Made by a program: the position numbers and the translations under genes. This document shows positions 55,029 to 63,938 of a stretch of 64,000 nt of DNA, in pieces. Source of the stretch: Pseudomonadota bacterium (GTDB taxonomy: Bacteria; Pseudomonadota; Alphaproteobacteria; Rhodobacterales; Rhodobacteraceae); NCBI GenBank assembly GCA_021779835.1, contig JAJXZX010000001.1, positions 171,191 to 235,190 of the forward strand, written 5' to 3'. The notes beneath the pieces are model-generated. The model had not been told where the DNA came from. It saw only the letters and a program-made list of their open reading frames with translations, and did not search any database. The stretch's first letter is position 1, and each line of letters opens with the position of its first letter.

Positions 55029-56315
55029 ATGCCCCCGCGCGCATCAAAGCGCAACCTTGAGTTGTTCATAGGAGCAAACGCCTTGCAAAATGCACCAGCG
55101 CAGGCCGACACAAAACCGATTCCCCTCCCACAGCGCAAACCCGGGCAGGGCCCCAAAGCGGTCCCTGCCGGAAAATCCGCGCCTGTCGCGAGGCCGGCTG
55201 GGGCCGCGCGGCGCAAACCGCGCCACTCGGGACTGATAGCCAGCTTCATGGCCCTCGTCGCGCTTCCGACGATCATCTCTGGCACATACCTCGGCGTTTT
55301 CGCGGTCGACCAGTATACATCGACGGTTGGCTTTGCGGTGAAATCGGAAAAATCCAGCACGTCCATCGACTTGATGGGTGGTATCTCTCAGCTGACCGGC
55401 GGCAGTTCCACGGATGCAAGTATGGTTGCGGCTTACCTGCAAAGTCAGGATCTGGTTGAAAAACTCGACTCGGAACTCGACCTCCGTGCGCTGTTCTCCA
55501 AGCCCTTCAAAAGCGACCCGGTCTTTGCCTTCAACCCCTCGGGCAGCATTGAGGATTTGGTTTACTATTGGAACCACATGGTGACGGTTTCGTTCGACTC
55601 AGGCACTGGGCTGATCGAGATGGACGTGCAGGCGTTCACGCCCCAATCGGCGCAGGCTATCACCCAAGCGGCGTTCAAAGAAAGCGCGCGGATGATCAAT
55701 GAGTTGAGCGCGATTGCCCAAGATGATGCGACCAAATCCGCGCGCGAAGAGGTGGCGCAAGCCGAAGTCCGGTTGCGTCGGGTCCGCAAGGCGCTGGCCG
55801 CGTTTCGTAACCGCACGCAGATCGTAGATCCTAGTGCAGACGTTACCGGGCAGATGGGCGTGCTGAATTCTCTGCAAGATCAGCTTGTTGCCGCAATGAT
55901 CGACCTCGACCTTTTGCAAAACACCACGCGCCAAAATGACCCGCGTATTCTGGAGGCGCAACGAAAGGTTAAGGTCATTCAGGCTCGGATGGCGGACGAG
56001 CGTCAGACGTTCGGAAAGGCTCAGGACGGGCCTGATGCAAAATCCTATGCCGTCCTTGTCGGCGAATTTGAAAGCCTGAGCGTCGATCAGGATTTTGCCG
56101 AAAAATCCTACGCCGCCGCGCTCGCCACCGTTGATGCGGCCGAAGCGGACGCCCGGCAGCAGTCGCTTTATCTTGCCGCCTACGTCAAACCTACGCTGGC
56201 GCAATCCTCGATTCAGCCGCGGCGGTTCCTTCTTACTGCACTGGTCGCGCTGTTCCTGTTCCTTGGATGGGCCATACTCGCGTTGATTTACTACAGCGTC
56301 CGCGACCGGAGGTAG
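55029..56315 (+). CDS. Capsule polysaccharide export inner-membrane protein (KpsE/CtrB-like)
   Basis: A 428-residue polysaccharide co-polymerase that in group 2 capsules links the ABC exporter to the outer-membrane channel. It has a long cytoplasmic Pro/Ala/Lys-rich N-terminus, a transmembrane helix near residues 72-92 (LIASFMALVALPTIISGTYLGVF), a large periplasmic coiled-coil domain (residues about 200-370) and a C-terminal transmembrane helix (FLLTALVALFLFLGWAILALIYYSV). It is six bases before the KpsT-like gene and divergent from kpsM. Confidence 0.88.
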   Translation: MPPRASKRNLELFIGANALQNAPAQADTKPIPLPQRKPGQGPKAVPAGKSAPVARPAGAARRKPRHSGLIASFMALVALPTIISGTYLGVFAVDQYTSTVGFAVKSEKSSTSIDLMGGISQLTGGSSTDASMVAAYLQSQDLVEKLDSELDLRALFSKPFKSDPVFAFNPSGSIEDLVYYWNHMVTVSFDSGTGLIEMDVQAFTPQSAQAITQAAFKESARMINELSAIAQDDATKSAREEVAQAEVRLRRVRKALAAFRNRTQIVDPSADVTGQMGVLNSLQDQLVAAMIDLDLLQNTTRQNDPRILEAQRKVKVIQARMADERQTFGKAQDGPDAKSYAVLVGEFESLSVDQDFAEKSYAAALATVDAAEADARQQSLYLAAYVKPTLAQSSIQPRRFLLTALVALFLFLGWAILALIYYSVRDRR

Positions 56316-56320
56316 AAGCC

Positions 56321-56995
56321 GTGATCCGGATTGAGAACCTGTGCAAAACCCACTCGCTTCACGGTCGTCATACGGTCGTGGCTCGCAACATTCACGTAAC
56401 ATTTCCAACCGGGGCGTCAGTTGCGCTGCTTGGCCGCAACGGAGCTGGGAAATCGACCTTGCTTCAAATGATTGCGGGCACGGTGAACGCTGATAAAGGG
56501 CGCATTCTGTCGGACGGCACCGTTTCGTGGCCTGTGGGTTTTTCTGGCAGTTTTCACGCTGACATGACGGGCGCGCAAAATACGCGTTTCATCGCGCGCA
56601 CTTACGGCGTCGATACCGATGCCTTGCAGGAGTTCGTCGAAGACTTCGCCGAGCTTGGCGATCATTTTCACCTGCCGTTGCGCAGCTACTCTTCGGGGAT
56701 GCGCTCGCGGCTTGCTTTCGGCGTGTCGATGGGAATCCGCTTTGACACCTACCTTGTGGACGAGGTGACGTCGGTTGGTGACGCGCTTTTCCGCCAGAAA
56801 AGTGAGCGTGTGTTTCACGCGCGCATGGCTCAAAGCGGCGCTATCGTCGTTTCTCATTCGATGGATATGCTGCGGCGCCTGTGCGAATCCGGCGCCGTTC
56901 TGGATAATGGAAGGCTAACCTTCTATCCGCGAATCGACTCCGCAATCGCCCACTATTTGGATATGCTTGGGCTCGCCCATAGCCCGGAAGGATAA
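56321..56995 (+). CDS. Polysaccharide ABC transporter ATP-binding protein (KpsT-like)
   Basis: ATPase of 224 residues for a capsular or O-antigen exporter. Walker A is LLGRNGAGKSTLLQ near residues 35-48, and the signature is YSSGMRSRLAFGVSMGI. The Walker B Asp is in TYLVDEVTSVGDALFRQKSE, where the motif has a Val-Asp-Glu. The GTG at 56321 follows a GGAGG; a frame from 56267 runs inside the KpsE-like gene. Partner permease is the KpsM-like gene at 54184-54993. Confidence 0.92.
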   Translation: MIRIENLCKTHSLHGRHTVVARNIHVTFPTGASVALLGRNGAGKSTLLQMIAGTVNADKGRILSDGTVSWPVGFSGSFHADMTGAQNTRFIARTYGVDTDALQEFVEDFAELGDHFHLPLRSYSSGMRSRLAFGVSMGIRFDTYLVDEVTSVGDALFRQKSERVFHARMAQSGAIVVSHSMDMLRRLCESGAVLDNGRLTFYPRIDSAIAHYLDMLGLAHSPEG

Positions 56996-57025
56996 GGCGA
57001 ACCCTGCGGTGCCGCCGCGCAAAAG

Positions 57026-59542
57026 TCAGCCAAGGTCGTGCAATGTGGTACTTCCCGCAATTTGCAGCTCGATATGCTGTTGGGCCGCTCCGTCCACCAA
57101 GGCCCAAATGATCTGCCCGGTCGGCTTGTAAATCACAAACGCCTCGGCCACGCCGGCCACACCTGCGTGGGGCGTTTCGGCGTGATTCACCTGAAACTGG
57201 TTTGCCGTCGCTGAGGAGTTGCCAAACACCAAAATATCGCCGTCAGCGGCGTTGTAGTCCTGAATCCAGTCGGACCCATGGCTTTGAGTGCCGAGGTGGA
57301 AAAACTGATCCGCTCCCGGTCCGCCACTCAAACGATCAGAGCCAAAACCGCCGTTCAGGAAATCGTTGCCCGGCCCGCCGTAGAGCATGTCGGACAGCGG
57401 CCCACCCGACAAAGTGTCATTTCCGGCGTTCCCGATCAGTGTATCGGACCCAAAGTTGCCTATGATGGAGTCATCTCCGGCGTCCCCCGAGATTTGGTCG
57501 TTTCCATAGCCACCATCAATCGAATCATTGCCAGTTCCGCCATAGATCACATCGCGAAGGTCGGCGGTGGTCGTGCCACCAAGGATCGAATCGTTTCCGT
57601 CGCCGCCAAACAGCGTGTCGCTGACATTTCCACTGTTAATCGTATCTGCGCCAGCGCCGCCATCGACCAAATTATTTCCGTTGCCCGCCGAAAGCAAATC
57701 GTTCCCATCGCCACCAAAGACCGTATTGTTGCCGACCCCGGCATCGACCGTGTCGTTCCCTGCCCCGGCGTCGATCGAATCGCCCAGATCGCCGATGGCA
57801 TGACCGCCGTAGATCAGGTCGTTCCCGTCGCCACCGCCCAGTGTGTCTGACCCCGCGCCACCATCGATGGTATCATTGCCCCCCAGCCCATTGATGACAT
57901 CATTGCCTGCCATCCCCGACAGGTTATCGGGCCCGAGATCGCCGCTCAGAACATCTGCCCCGGCTTTGCCGATCAGCGTCTCGCCCGGCGGCGTCGAGGG
58001 CAAAGTGTTCGCCACGAACCCGTAGGCGTCGGTCAAACCCACGGCTTGATGCGTTACGTTCAGCACAACATCCGTGGTAAAACTGGCCGCAGAGATCGGA
58101 CCGGGCACTTTTCCATCGACCTCGATCCAATAGCCATTGAAATGTAGGTCGGCACCGGTTGCAGTCTGCGTGATGGTCAGCGCGCTCGCATCGTGCAGGA
58201 TCGGCAAGTAGGACAGGTCGAGCTTGTCGATACCCACTTGGAAATCCATCACCGTTCCAAGCTTGCCATCGGAAGACGCACCCGCCGGGTCAAACACGAA
58301 GGTATCAGCGCCGGCGCCGCCGAAAAGCTGATCGTGGCCATCGTGGGCAATAAGGATGTCATCTTTTGCGGTCCCGGTGACGACCGTCCCGCCGTTACCA
58401 CCCTCCAGAATCGACCCAAAATGCGTCAGGTTTACCGTAAGTTCCGTCAGGCCCGGTTCGCTCGCCGATGCAGCGAATACCTGCAAGTTGCCACCTTGCG
58501 CTGTCGCAGCGAGGGCGGAGACATTGTTGAGCGTAGTCGCAGCCGTTTCGGCAATCGTGTCCAGCAGAAACAGGAGACCGCCCGGCAGCAGGGTGAACAG
58601 GCTGATGCCATCATCCGCGCCCGCCGCCAGAACGAACTCGTGCCCGCCCGATGCGACGGTTGCCAAGTGGTCCGCCCCGCCAAACCGCGTGTTAAGGTCA
58701 TCAACGACCTGATCCGTGGCGACAAGTTTGCCATCCGTGCCAACGTGCAGCACGCTAAGCGAAGAGTTCCCGGCCGAGGCCACAATGGCGTAATTGTCCG
58801 CGCCGACCGTAGCCGAGGCGACGGCGCTTGGCCCGGTTATGCTAAGACCAGTTTCCTGTCCGACCGTCCCCACATACGTCAGCCCGCCCGACGGCCCAAC
58901 CGCATAGCTCAGCACACGATTATCGCCGCTCATTCCTGCCAAAAGCCAATGGCCGCCGCCGCTATTCACTTCGCCAAGGGCGGTGATGGCGCCATCGGCG
59001 GGCGCCCCAATCGCCACAGGTGGCGCGAGGGCTACAAGCGTCGTCGGGCTTGCGATCGCATAACCCGAAACCGCCGATGACCCTACATTGGCGGAATAAA
59101 GGTAGGTCGCCGACCCGACGATGACCGCCACAGTTCCGCAGCTTTCCTGTGGCAGCGCCGTCGCAGCGCTTAGCGTGGTCGGCAACGAAGACAGCAGCGA
59201 TCCATCTGCGCCAAGGCCATATGCCGTCTCATGTGTGTCGGAAGGACCGATCGGCAGAAGTAGAGACTTGCCTGCGACATCCACCGTCAGAAGGCTCGTT
59301 GCCGCCAGCGGGTGCATCGCATCACTATAGGCGTGCGTCGCTTGCAGGCTTAGCGCCCCTGTAGAGTCAATGCGATAGGCGCTCAGCCCACCACCCTGTG
59401 CCGTCGCGAGATAAACCATTGGCGTTACGCCAGAGTCGCTCACATCGATGGCAGTGACATTCGTCAAGAAACCTGCGGCGTCGCCCGGAAGCGTCGCCGA
59501 AATGCTGAATAAGACCACCCCTGATCCCCTATTTTTGCCCAT
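57026..59542 (-). CDS. Large RTX beta-propeller protein, probable type I secreted
   Basis: An 838-residue acidic protein without a signal peptide. Residues about 1-375 contain repeated segments of beta-propeller type (for example SPTTLVALAPPVAIGAPADG and GPSAVASATVGADN). From about 388 it changes to RTX-type calcium repeats with GGAGADTFVFDP and DFQVGIDKLDLS, then a long second array of GGxGNDxI nonapeptides (about residues 540-770). A short C-terminal module ends the chain, as in T1SS substrates. No transporter for it is in the window. It faces against the polysaccharide export genes around it. Confidence 0.84.
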   Translation of the reverse strand: MGKNRGSGVVLFSISATLPGDAAGFLTNVTAIDVSDSGVTPMVYLATAQGGGLSAYRIDSTGALSLQATHAYSDAMHPLAATSLLTVDVAGKSLLLPIGPSDTHETAYGLGADGSLLSSLPTTLSAATALPQESCGTVAVIVGSATYLYSANVGSSAVSGYAIASPTTLVALAPPVAIGAPADGAITALGEVNSGGGHWLLAGMSGDNRVLSYAVGPSGGLTYVGTVGQETGLSITGPSAVASATVGADNYAIVASAGNSSLSVLHVGTDGKLVATDQVVDDLNTRFGGADHLATVASGGHEFVLAAGADDGISLFTLLPGGLLFLLDTIAETAATTLNNVSALAATAQGGNLQVFAASASEPGLTELTVNLTHFGSILEGGNGGTVVTGTAKDDILIAHDGHDQLFGGAGADTFVFDPAGASSDGKLGTVMDFQVGIDKLDLSYLPILHDASALTITQTATGADLHFNGYWIEVDGKVPGPISAASFTTDVVLNVTHQAVGLTDAYGFVANTLPSTPPGETLIGKAGADVLSGDLGPDNLSGMAGNDVINGLGGNDTIDGGAGSDTLGGGDGNDLIYGGHAIGDLGDSIDAGAGNDTVDAGVGNNTVFGGDGNDLLSAGNGNNLVDGGAGADTINSGNVSDTLFGGDGNDSILGGTTTADLRDVIYGGTGNDSIDGGYGNDQISGDAGDDSIIGNFGSDTLIGNAGNDTLSGGPLSDMLYGGPGNDFLNGGFGSDRLSGGPGADQFFHLGTQSHGSDWIQDYNAADGDILVFGNSSATANQFQVNHAETPHAGVAGVAEAFVIYKPTGQIIWALVDGAAQQHIELQIAGSTTLHDLG

Positions 59543-59774
59543 ATAGAACGTTCGGGACCATCGCAGAGCATGGCTAACGGAGGCTCACCCAATTGTGGCG
59601 GTCCGAAGGCGTTTCCGGAAAAGTCGCGGGGATGTCGTGGCGGTGATTGAACGGATTATCGCTCATTTCGCCCATTTTCCCAAGATTTGATGTCCCTGGG
59701 ATTGAAAGACCTTGTATAGTTGCCCGGATTTTGAGAACTGGAACTATAGTTTTTGAAGGCCTTCTGGGGGGCAG
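59543..59774. other. Divergent promoter region between the RTX gene and the wza-like gene
   Basis: This 232-base gap holds the starts of both transcripts. It contains the palindrome AACTATAGTT at 59742-59751 just before the wza-like gene, in a GAACTGGAA...TATAGTTTT context that recurs upstream of the wzc-like gene. No clear sigma-70 promoter could be fixed. Confidence 0.4.
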
Positions 59775-61136
59775 ATGCGAATTTTACTTGTTCCTACGCT
59801 GCTGCTTCTGACCGGCTGCGGCGCAATCTATTTCAGCCCCTCGGTCGAAAATCAGTCTGTCGGCGGCGTTCCCGTGAACGTCATCGACATGAATGCTGCA
59901 ACGATTGCCGAAGAAAACCGGGCCCCCTACCAACCTAAAGCCCTGCCAGCCGCCTTCTTTGAGGCTGGCGGCGTGCAAGGTAGCCAGCATGCGCTTGGAA
60001 ACCTTCCCCAGCCCGCGAACTTGCCGGAAACACGCCCGTCCTCAATTACGGCGATTTTGCCGCCGCCGGTCCCCAACACGCCATACAAAATCGGCGTGGG
60101 TGATGTGGTGTTGCTTGCCACAACGCAAACGGCCGCGACTCAATCAACCGTCGGACAATTGACCGGCCTGCTTGCAGCCCAAAGTCAACGCCAGGGCTTC
60201 ACCGTGCAAGATGACGGAACAATCGCTGTCCCTGACGTTGGACGGGTGAAGATTGTCGATATGACCGTGGCCGAAGCCGAGAATACGCTCTTTCAGGCAA
60301 TCGTAGCGAAGCAGTTGGACCCTTCGTTCAGCTTGGAGATTGCCTCGTTCAATTCGCAAAAGGTATCAATCGGTGGTGCCGTGCGTACGCCCGGTGTCGC
60401 GCCGATAACGCTCACCCCGCTTTATCTGGATCAGGCGATCTCGGCTGTTGGTGGTGTGACGGTTACCGACAAAAGATATGCCACCGTGCGTCTCTATCGC
60501 AAAGGCAAGCTGTACCAGATCCCCCTCACCGACGTTTACGCGGACAACGGGCGCTCGCGCATTCGGCTGGTGGATGGCGACAGCCTGTTCGTCGACACCC
60601 AGTTCGATCTCGACAAAGCACAGGCATATTTCACCGAGCAAATTGCGCTGTCGGGCTACAAGGTCCAAGCGCAAACGGCAGCAATCAGCCAGCTTCAGGC
60701 GCAAGCCACCATTCTTCAGACCGAATTGGCGGCAGAGCGGTCGAATTTCAAAGACAGGATTGCGCTCGGGGCGGAGCGTCCTGACGCGGTATATCTTACC
60801 GGAGAAGTCACTAAACAGAGCCGGTTTGACTTGCCCTACGGCCAAAAGGCCTACCTTGCGGATGCGCTTTATTCGTCCGGGGGGTTCTCGAACATTACCG
60901 GAAACCCGCGTCAGATCTATGTGATCCGTGGCATTAGCGATGGCGCAACCCTTCGGTCGGTCACTGTGTTGCACCTTGATGCGACCAATGCTGTGAGCAT
61001 GATCCTCGCAACCCGGCTAGAGCTGCGTCCGAATGACATGGTCTTCATCGCCCAGCAGCCGGTTACAAAATGGGGTCGCGTGATTTCGCAACTGTCGCCG
61101 ACGCTTGTCGCATCCGCAGCGAGTAAGGTTCCTTAA
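59775..61136 (+). CDS. Outer-membrane polysaccharide export protein (Wza/KpsD-like)
   Basis: A 453-residue exporter that forms the outer-membrane channel. A short signal ends in a lipobox (LLTGC, Cys15), so it is lipid-anchored. The polysaccharide-export (PES) domain is near residues 100-190 (PYKIGVGDVVLLATTQT, DDGTIAVPDVGRVKIVDMTVAEAENTL), followed by SLBB-like segments (VSIGGAVRTPGVAPITLTPLYLDQAISAVGGV and VYLTGEVTKQSRFDLPYGQKAYLADALY). The wzc-like gene follows after 249 bases. Confidence 0.92.
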   Translation: MRILLVPTLLLLTGCGAIYFSPSVENQSVGGVPVNVIDMNAATIAEENRAPYQPKALPAAFFEAGGVQGSQHALGNLPQPANLPETRPSSITAILPPPVPNTPYKIGVGDVVLLATTQTAATQSTVGQLTGLLAAQSQRQGFTVQDDGTIAVPDVGRVKIVDMTVAEAENTLFQAIVAKQLDPSFSLEIASFNSQKVSIGGAVRTPGVAPITLTPLYLDQAISAVGGVTVTDKRYATVRLYRKGKLYQIPLTDVYADNGRSRIRLVDGDSLFVDTQFDLDKAQAYFTEQIALSGYKVQAQTAAISQLQAQATILQTELAAERSNFKDRIALGAERPDAVYLTGEVTKQSRFDLPYGQKAYLADALYSSGGFSNITGNPRQIYVIRGISDGATLRSVTVLHLDATNAVSMILATRLELRPNDMVFIAQQPVTKWGRVISQLSPTLVASAASKVP

Positions 61137-61197
61137 TAGGTTGGCAACCGCGCGTGAGTGGTTTGCGTGAAAGAAGTGACGGCGGGATTGGGGCATA

Positions 61198-61237
61198 TGG
61201 CGAACTGGAATCGCGCGTGAACATATAGTTTTCAAAG
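61198..61237 (+). promoter_or_regulatory. Sequence motif shared by wza- and wzc-like upstream regions
   Basis: GAACTGGAA followed by an AT-rich TATAGTTTT element is seen here (GAACTGGAA from 61202; ATATAGTTTTC near 61222-61232). The same order is seen before the wza-like gene (59736-59756), where the two parts are closer together. The two genes may share a regulator or promoter class. Confidence 0.3.
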
Positions 61238-61280
61238 TGATGGCACGGGTGGTAGATTGCGTCAGTCCACGTCCTGCGAA

Positions 61281-61301
61281 CTCCGCGCGTTGGGCGCGGA
61301 G
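61281..61301 (+). repeat. Leader hairpin upstream of the wzc-like gene
   Basis: CTCCGCGC (61281-61288) pairs perfectly with GCGCGGAG (61294-61301) around a GTTGG loop, about 85 bases before the likely start. There is no T tract, so it is not a terminator. Confidence 0.4.
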
Positions 61302-61385
61302 GCGACAGAAGCTAATGCCAGCCAACAATGCAGCCCTACAAATGCTACAAATTTTTTCGACGCTGGTAGCGCAGAGAGCAACGGA

Positions 61386-63509
61386 ATGAATAATATGCGG
61401 GAATGGACCGACAAGTCCTCAGCTACACTGTCCGATACCGAGGACGAAATCGACCTTCTTGCCCTTGCAAGCGTCCTGTGGCGTGGGAAACTGGTGATAG
61501 CCGCCGTAGCTTTGGTGTGTGTGCTTTTAGCTGGTCTGTATGCCTTTCGGCTTGCAACGCCCATGTATACGTCCGAGGCTGTTGTGTCGATGAACACGCA
61601 ACAGCCGCAAATCGCCAGCGGAATTTCCAGCGTTCTATCCGCGCTGGGGACCGATAACTCAACGATCAACACGGAAACGGTTGTCATTCAATCCCGCAAC
61701 CTGATGCAGAAGGTGGTGGATAAGCTCGACCTTGTGAATGACCCCGAGTTTAACGTCACATTGGTGCCGCCGGGCCTGACGACATCGATCGCTATCCGCC
61801 TTAAATCGCTGCTGGGTAGCACCGTTATTCAACCGACCAAGCAGGAAATACTGGACGCGGTCATTGATAAACTGATCAAACAGACTGCCGTGACAAATAT
61901 TACGAACTCCATGGCGTTCAACATCGACGCCACCACCATGGACCCCAACAAATCGGCGCTGATCGCGAACACCGTTGCCGAGCTTTACATCAACGATCAG
62001 AAGGTCAAAAAATTCAAGGCGACTGAGGAGGCCAGCAAATTTCTCAGCACGCGCGTTCTTGAGCTACAGAGCCAGCTGCAAGCCGCGCAGAACAAGGTGA
62101 AAGACTTCACCGTCAAAACGCAGCTCGTTAACGCTGATAACCTGGCGCTGCAGCAGACCCAACTCAAAGAGCTTCGTGATCGCCTCGCCCGTCTTCGCGA
62201 TGATCGGGTATCCGCGGCCAAGCGCGCAGACGACCTGCAGGCGCTTCTTGCCAACGATAACCCGGCTGCGTTTGCGGCGTTTGCAAACGACCCGGCGATT
62301 ACGTCCCTGCTAAATCGGCTGCAGTCCGGTGCTATTTCGCAGCCAGATTTCAGCGCAGCCGCAGCCGTGCTCGCGAAAAGCGCCCAAACCGCGGTGCAAC
62401 GCGACGACGATCAGATTGCCGCACTGGTTTCATCTGAAAAAGTAATGTCGGCGCAGATCGAACAGCAATCGAACGATCTGATCACATTGCAGCAACTTCA
62501 GCGTGAAGCGGATTCCACGCAGGCGCTCTATGACACTTTCCTTACGCAAATGAAGCAGACGGATGTCCAGCTCGGCCTTGAGCTAGCGGATAGCCAGCAG
62601 CTTTCGTCGGCAGTGCCCCGCCCGGCAGTTTCACCTCGCGTCGGCCTTGTGCTCGTTCTTGGCGCGTTGTTGGGCACGATTGTCGGGTCTGCATTCATCC
62701 TCGTTCGCGAAATGCAATTCGCCAGCTTCCGAACTTCGGACGACTTGCGCGACTCCACCGGGTTGCGTGTCCTCGGTTCCATTCCGATGATCCCCAACAA
62801 GGGGCGCAAAGACGCACTTGCCTACTTGCGTGAAAAGCCGACGTCCGTGGTCGCGGAATCGATACGCAACCTGCGAACGTCGATCATGCTGTCCAACATT
62901 GACGCGCCGCCGAAGGTGATAATGGTCACCTCATCGCTGCCGGGCGAGGGTAAAACGACGCAATCGCTTGGCCTCGCCCAGAACATGGCAAGCCTCGGAA
63001 AGCGGGTAATTTTGATCGAGGGCGACATCCGCCGCCGCATCTTCGCAGAATATTTTGATACCAAGCATACACTCACTTTGCTTGATGCGATGAACGACCC
63101 CGCCCAACTCATTGCCGCGGACCTCAAGCAATCGGATCTCGGCGTCGATCTGCTTGTGGCCGCAAAGGCCAACGTCAATGCCGCAGATGTGTTCACTTCC
63201 GAGAAATTCTCAGCTTTGATTTCGTTCCTGCGGGATCACTATGATTTTGTCATCATCGATACCCCGCCGGTTCTTGCCGTTCCCGATGCCCGCGTGATCG
63301 GTCAGCACGTTGACGCGATCCTTTATACGGTGAAGTGGGATGTCACGACGAAGACGCAGGTGCGACAAGGGCTTGAGATGTTCTCTACTGTCGGGCTGAA
63401 GGTGACGGGCCTCATCCTCAATGCGATCGATAGCCGTCAAATGAAACGCTACGGCTATGGGGGGCAATACGGATACGATTCTCACGGGTCGGGTTATTAC
63501 GACTCCTAG
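61386..63509 (+). CDS. Polysaccharide co-polymerase and tyrosine autokinase (Wzc/ExoP-like)
   Basis: A 707-residue inner-membrane protein from the ATG at 61386 (61395 also possible; the frame is open from 61257). The Wzz-like N-terminal part has a membrane helix (LVIAAVALVCVLLAGLYAF) and a periplasmic coiled coil, with a second helix near VGLVLVLGALLGTIVGSAFIL. The BY-kinase domain has Walker A SSLPGEGKTT near residue 516, Walker A' LIEGDIRR near 543 and Walker B FVIIDTPPVL near 620. A tyrosine-rich tail (six Tyr in the last 20 residues) is the autophosphorylation site. Walker A' has Glu where Asp is usual. Confidence 0.92.
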   Translation: MNNMREWTDKSSATLSDTEDEIDLLALASVLWRGKLVIAAVALVCVLLAGLYAFRLATPMYTSEAVVSMNTQQPQIASGISSVLSALGTDNSTINTETVVIQSRNLMQKVVDKLDLVNDPEFNVTLVPPGLTTSIAIRLKSLLGSTVIQPTKQEILDAVIDKLIKQTAVTNITNSMAFNIDATTMDPNKSALIANTVAELYINDQKVKKFKATEEASKFLSTRVLELQSQLQAAQNKVKDFTVKTQLVNADNLALQQTQLKELRDRLARLRDDRVSAAKRADDLQALLANDNPAAFAAFANDPAITSLLNRLQSGAISQPDFSAAAAVLAKSAQTAVQRDDDQIAALVSSEKVMSAQIEQQSNDLITLQQLQREADSTQALYDTFLTQMKQTDVQLGLELADSQQLSSAVPRPAVSPRVGLVLVLGALLGTIVGSAFILVREMQFASFRTSDDLRDSTGLRVLGSIPMIPNKGRKDALAYLREKPTSVVAESIRNLRTSIMLSNIDAPPKVIMVTSSLPGEGKTTQSLGLAQNMASLGKRVILIEGDIRRRIFAEYFDTKHTLTLLDAMNDPAQLIAADLKQSDLGVDLLVAAKANVNAADVFTSEKFSALISFLRDHYDFVIIDTPPVLAVPDARVIGQHVDAILYTVKWDVTTKTQVRQGLEMFSTVGLKVTGLILNAIDSRQMKRYGYGGQYGYDSHGSGYYDS

Positions 63510-63630
63510 GGCCGGATATGTGCGACGCCGACACAAACAAATGCGGTCACTGAGCTACCCCCCGAAAATCGGACAGTGACGGAAGCTACGATCTGAGGTC
63601 TGCTGATCCCCAAGACGAGGAGATCAGAAC

Positions 63631-63930
63631 ATGTCGAGACGCAGGAAACACGACGCGGCCTTCAAGGCGCGGGTGGCGCTGGAGGCCGTGAAGGGAGAAC
63701 GCACGGTGTCGGAGTTGGCGACGGCTTACGAGGTCCATCCGACGATGATCCATCAATGGAAGAAAGCACTGCTCGAAGGAGCGGCGGGCATTTTTGAGAG
63801 AGGTGGTAAGTTGGCGGCTTCGGCGGAGATTGCCGAAGACACGGTCCGTGACCTGCATGCCAAGATCGGAGAACTGGCGGTTGCCAACGATTTTTTGTCA
63901 CGAAAGCTCAAGCCCTGGACCGGGAAGTGA
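63631..63930 (+). CDS. IS3-family transposase OrfA
   Basis: A 99-residue DNA-binding protein of an IS3-family element. The helix-turn-helix is in [45 protein letters not shown], and a leucine-zipper-like region ([22 protein letters not shown]) follows. It binds the terminal repeats and, by a -1 frameshift, is fused to OrfB to give the transposase. The ATG at 63631 is preceded by GAGGAG. Confidence 0.9.
   Translation: MSRRRKHDAAFKARVALEAVKGERTVSELATAYEVHPTMIHQWKKALLEGAAGIFERGGKLAASAEIAEDTVRDLHAKIGELAVANDFLSRKLKPWTGK
63891..63897 (+). promoter_or_regulatory. Programmed -1 frameshift site (T TTT TTG) of the IS3 transposase
   Basis: The heptamer TTTTTTG is in the X-XXY-YYZ register of orfA (codons GAT TTT TTG). 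The -1 frame is open from here through orfB with no stop to the window end, as required for OrfAB fusion. Confidence 0.65.
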
Positions 63931-63938
63931 GGCGTGGC

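Noticed and set aside
57278..57850. Short repeated units that look like a CRISPR or tandem array
   Set aside because: The units are 27-base steps of an RTX nonapeptide array in coding frame, not direct repeats separated by unique spacers.
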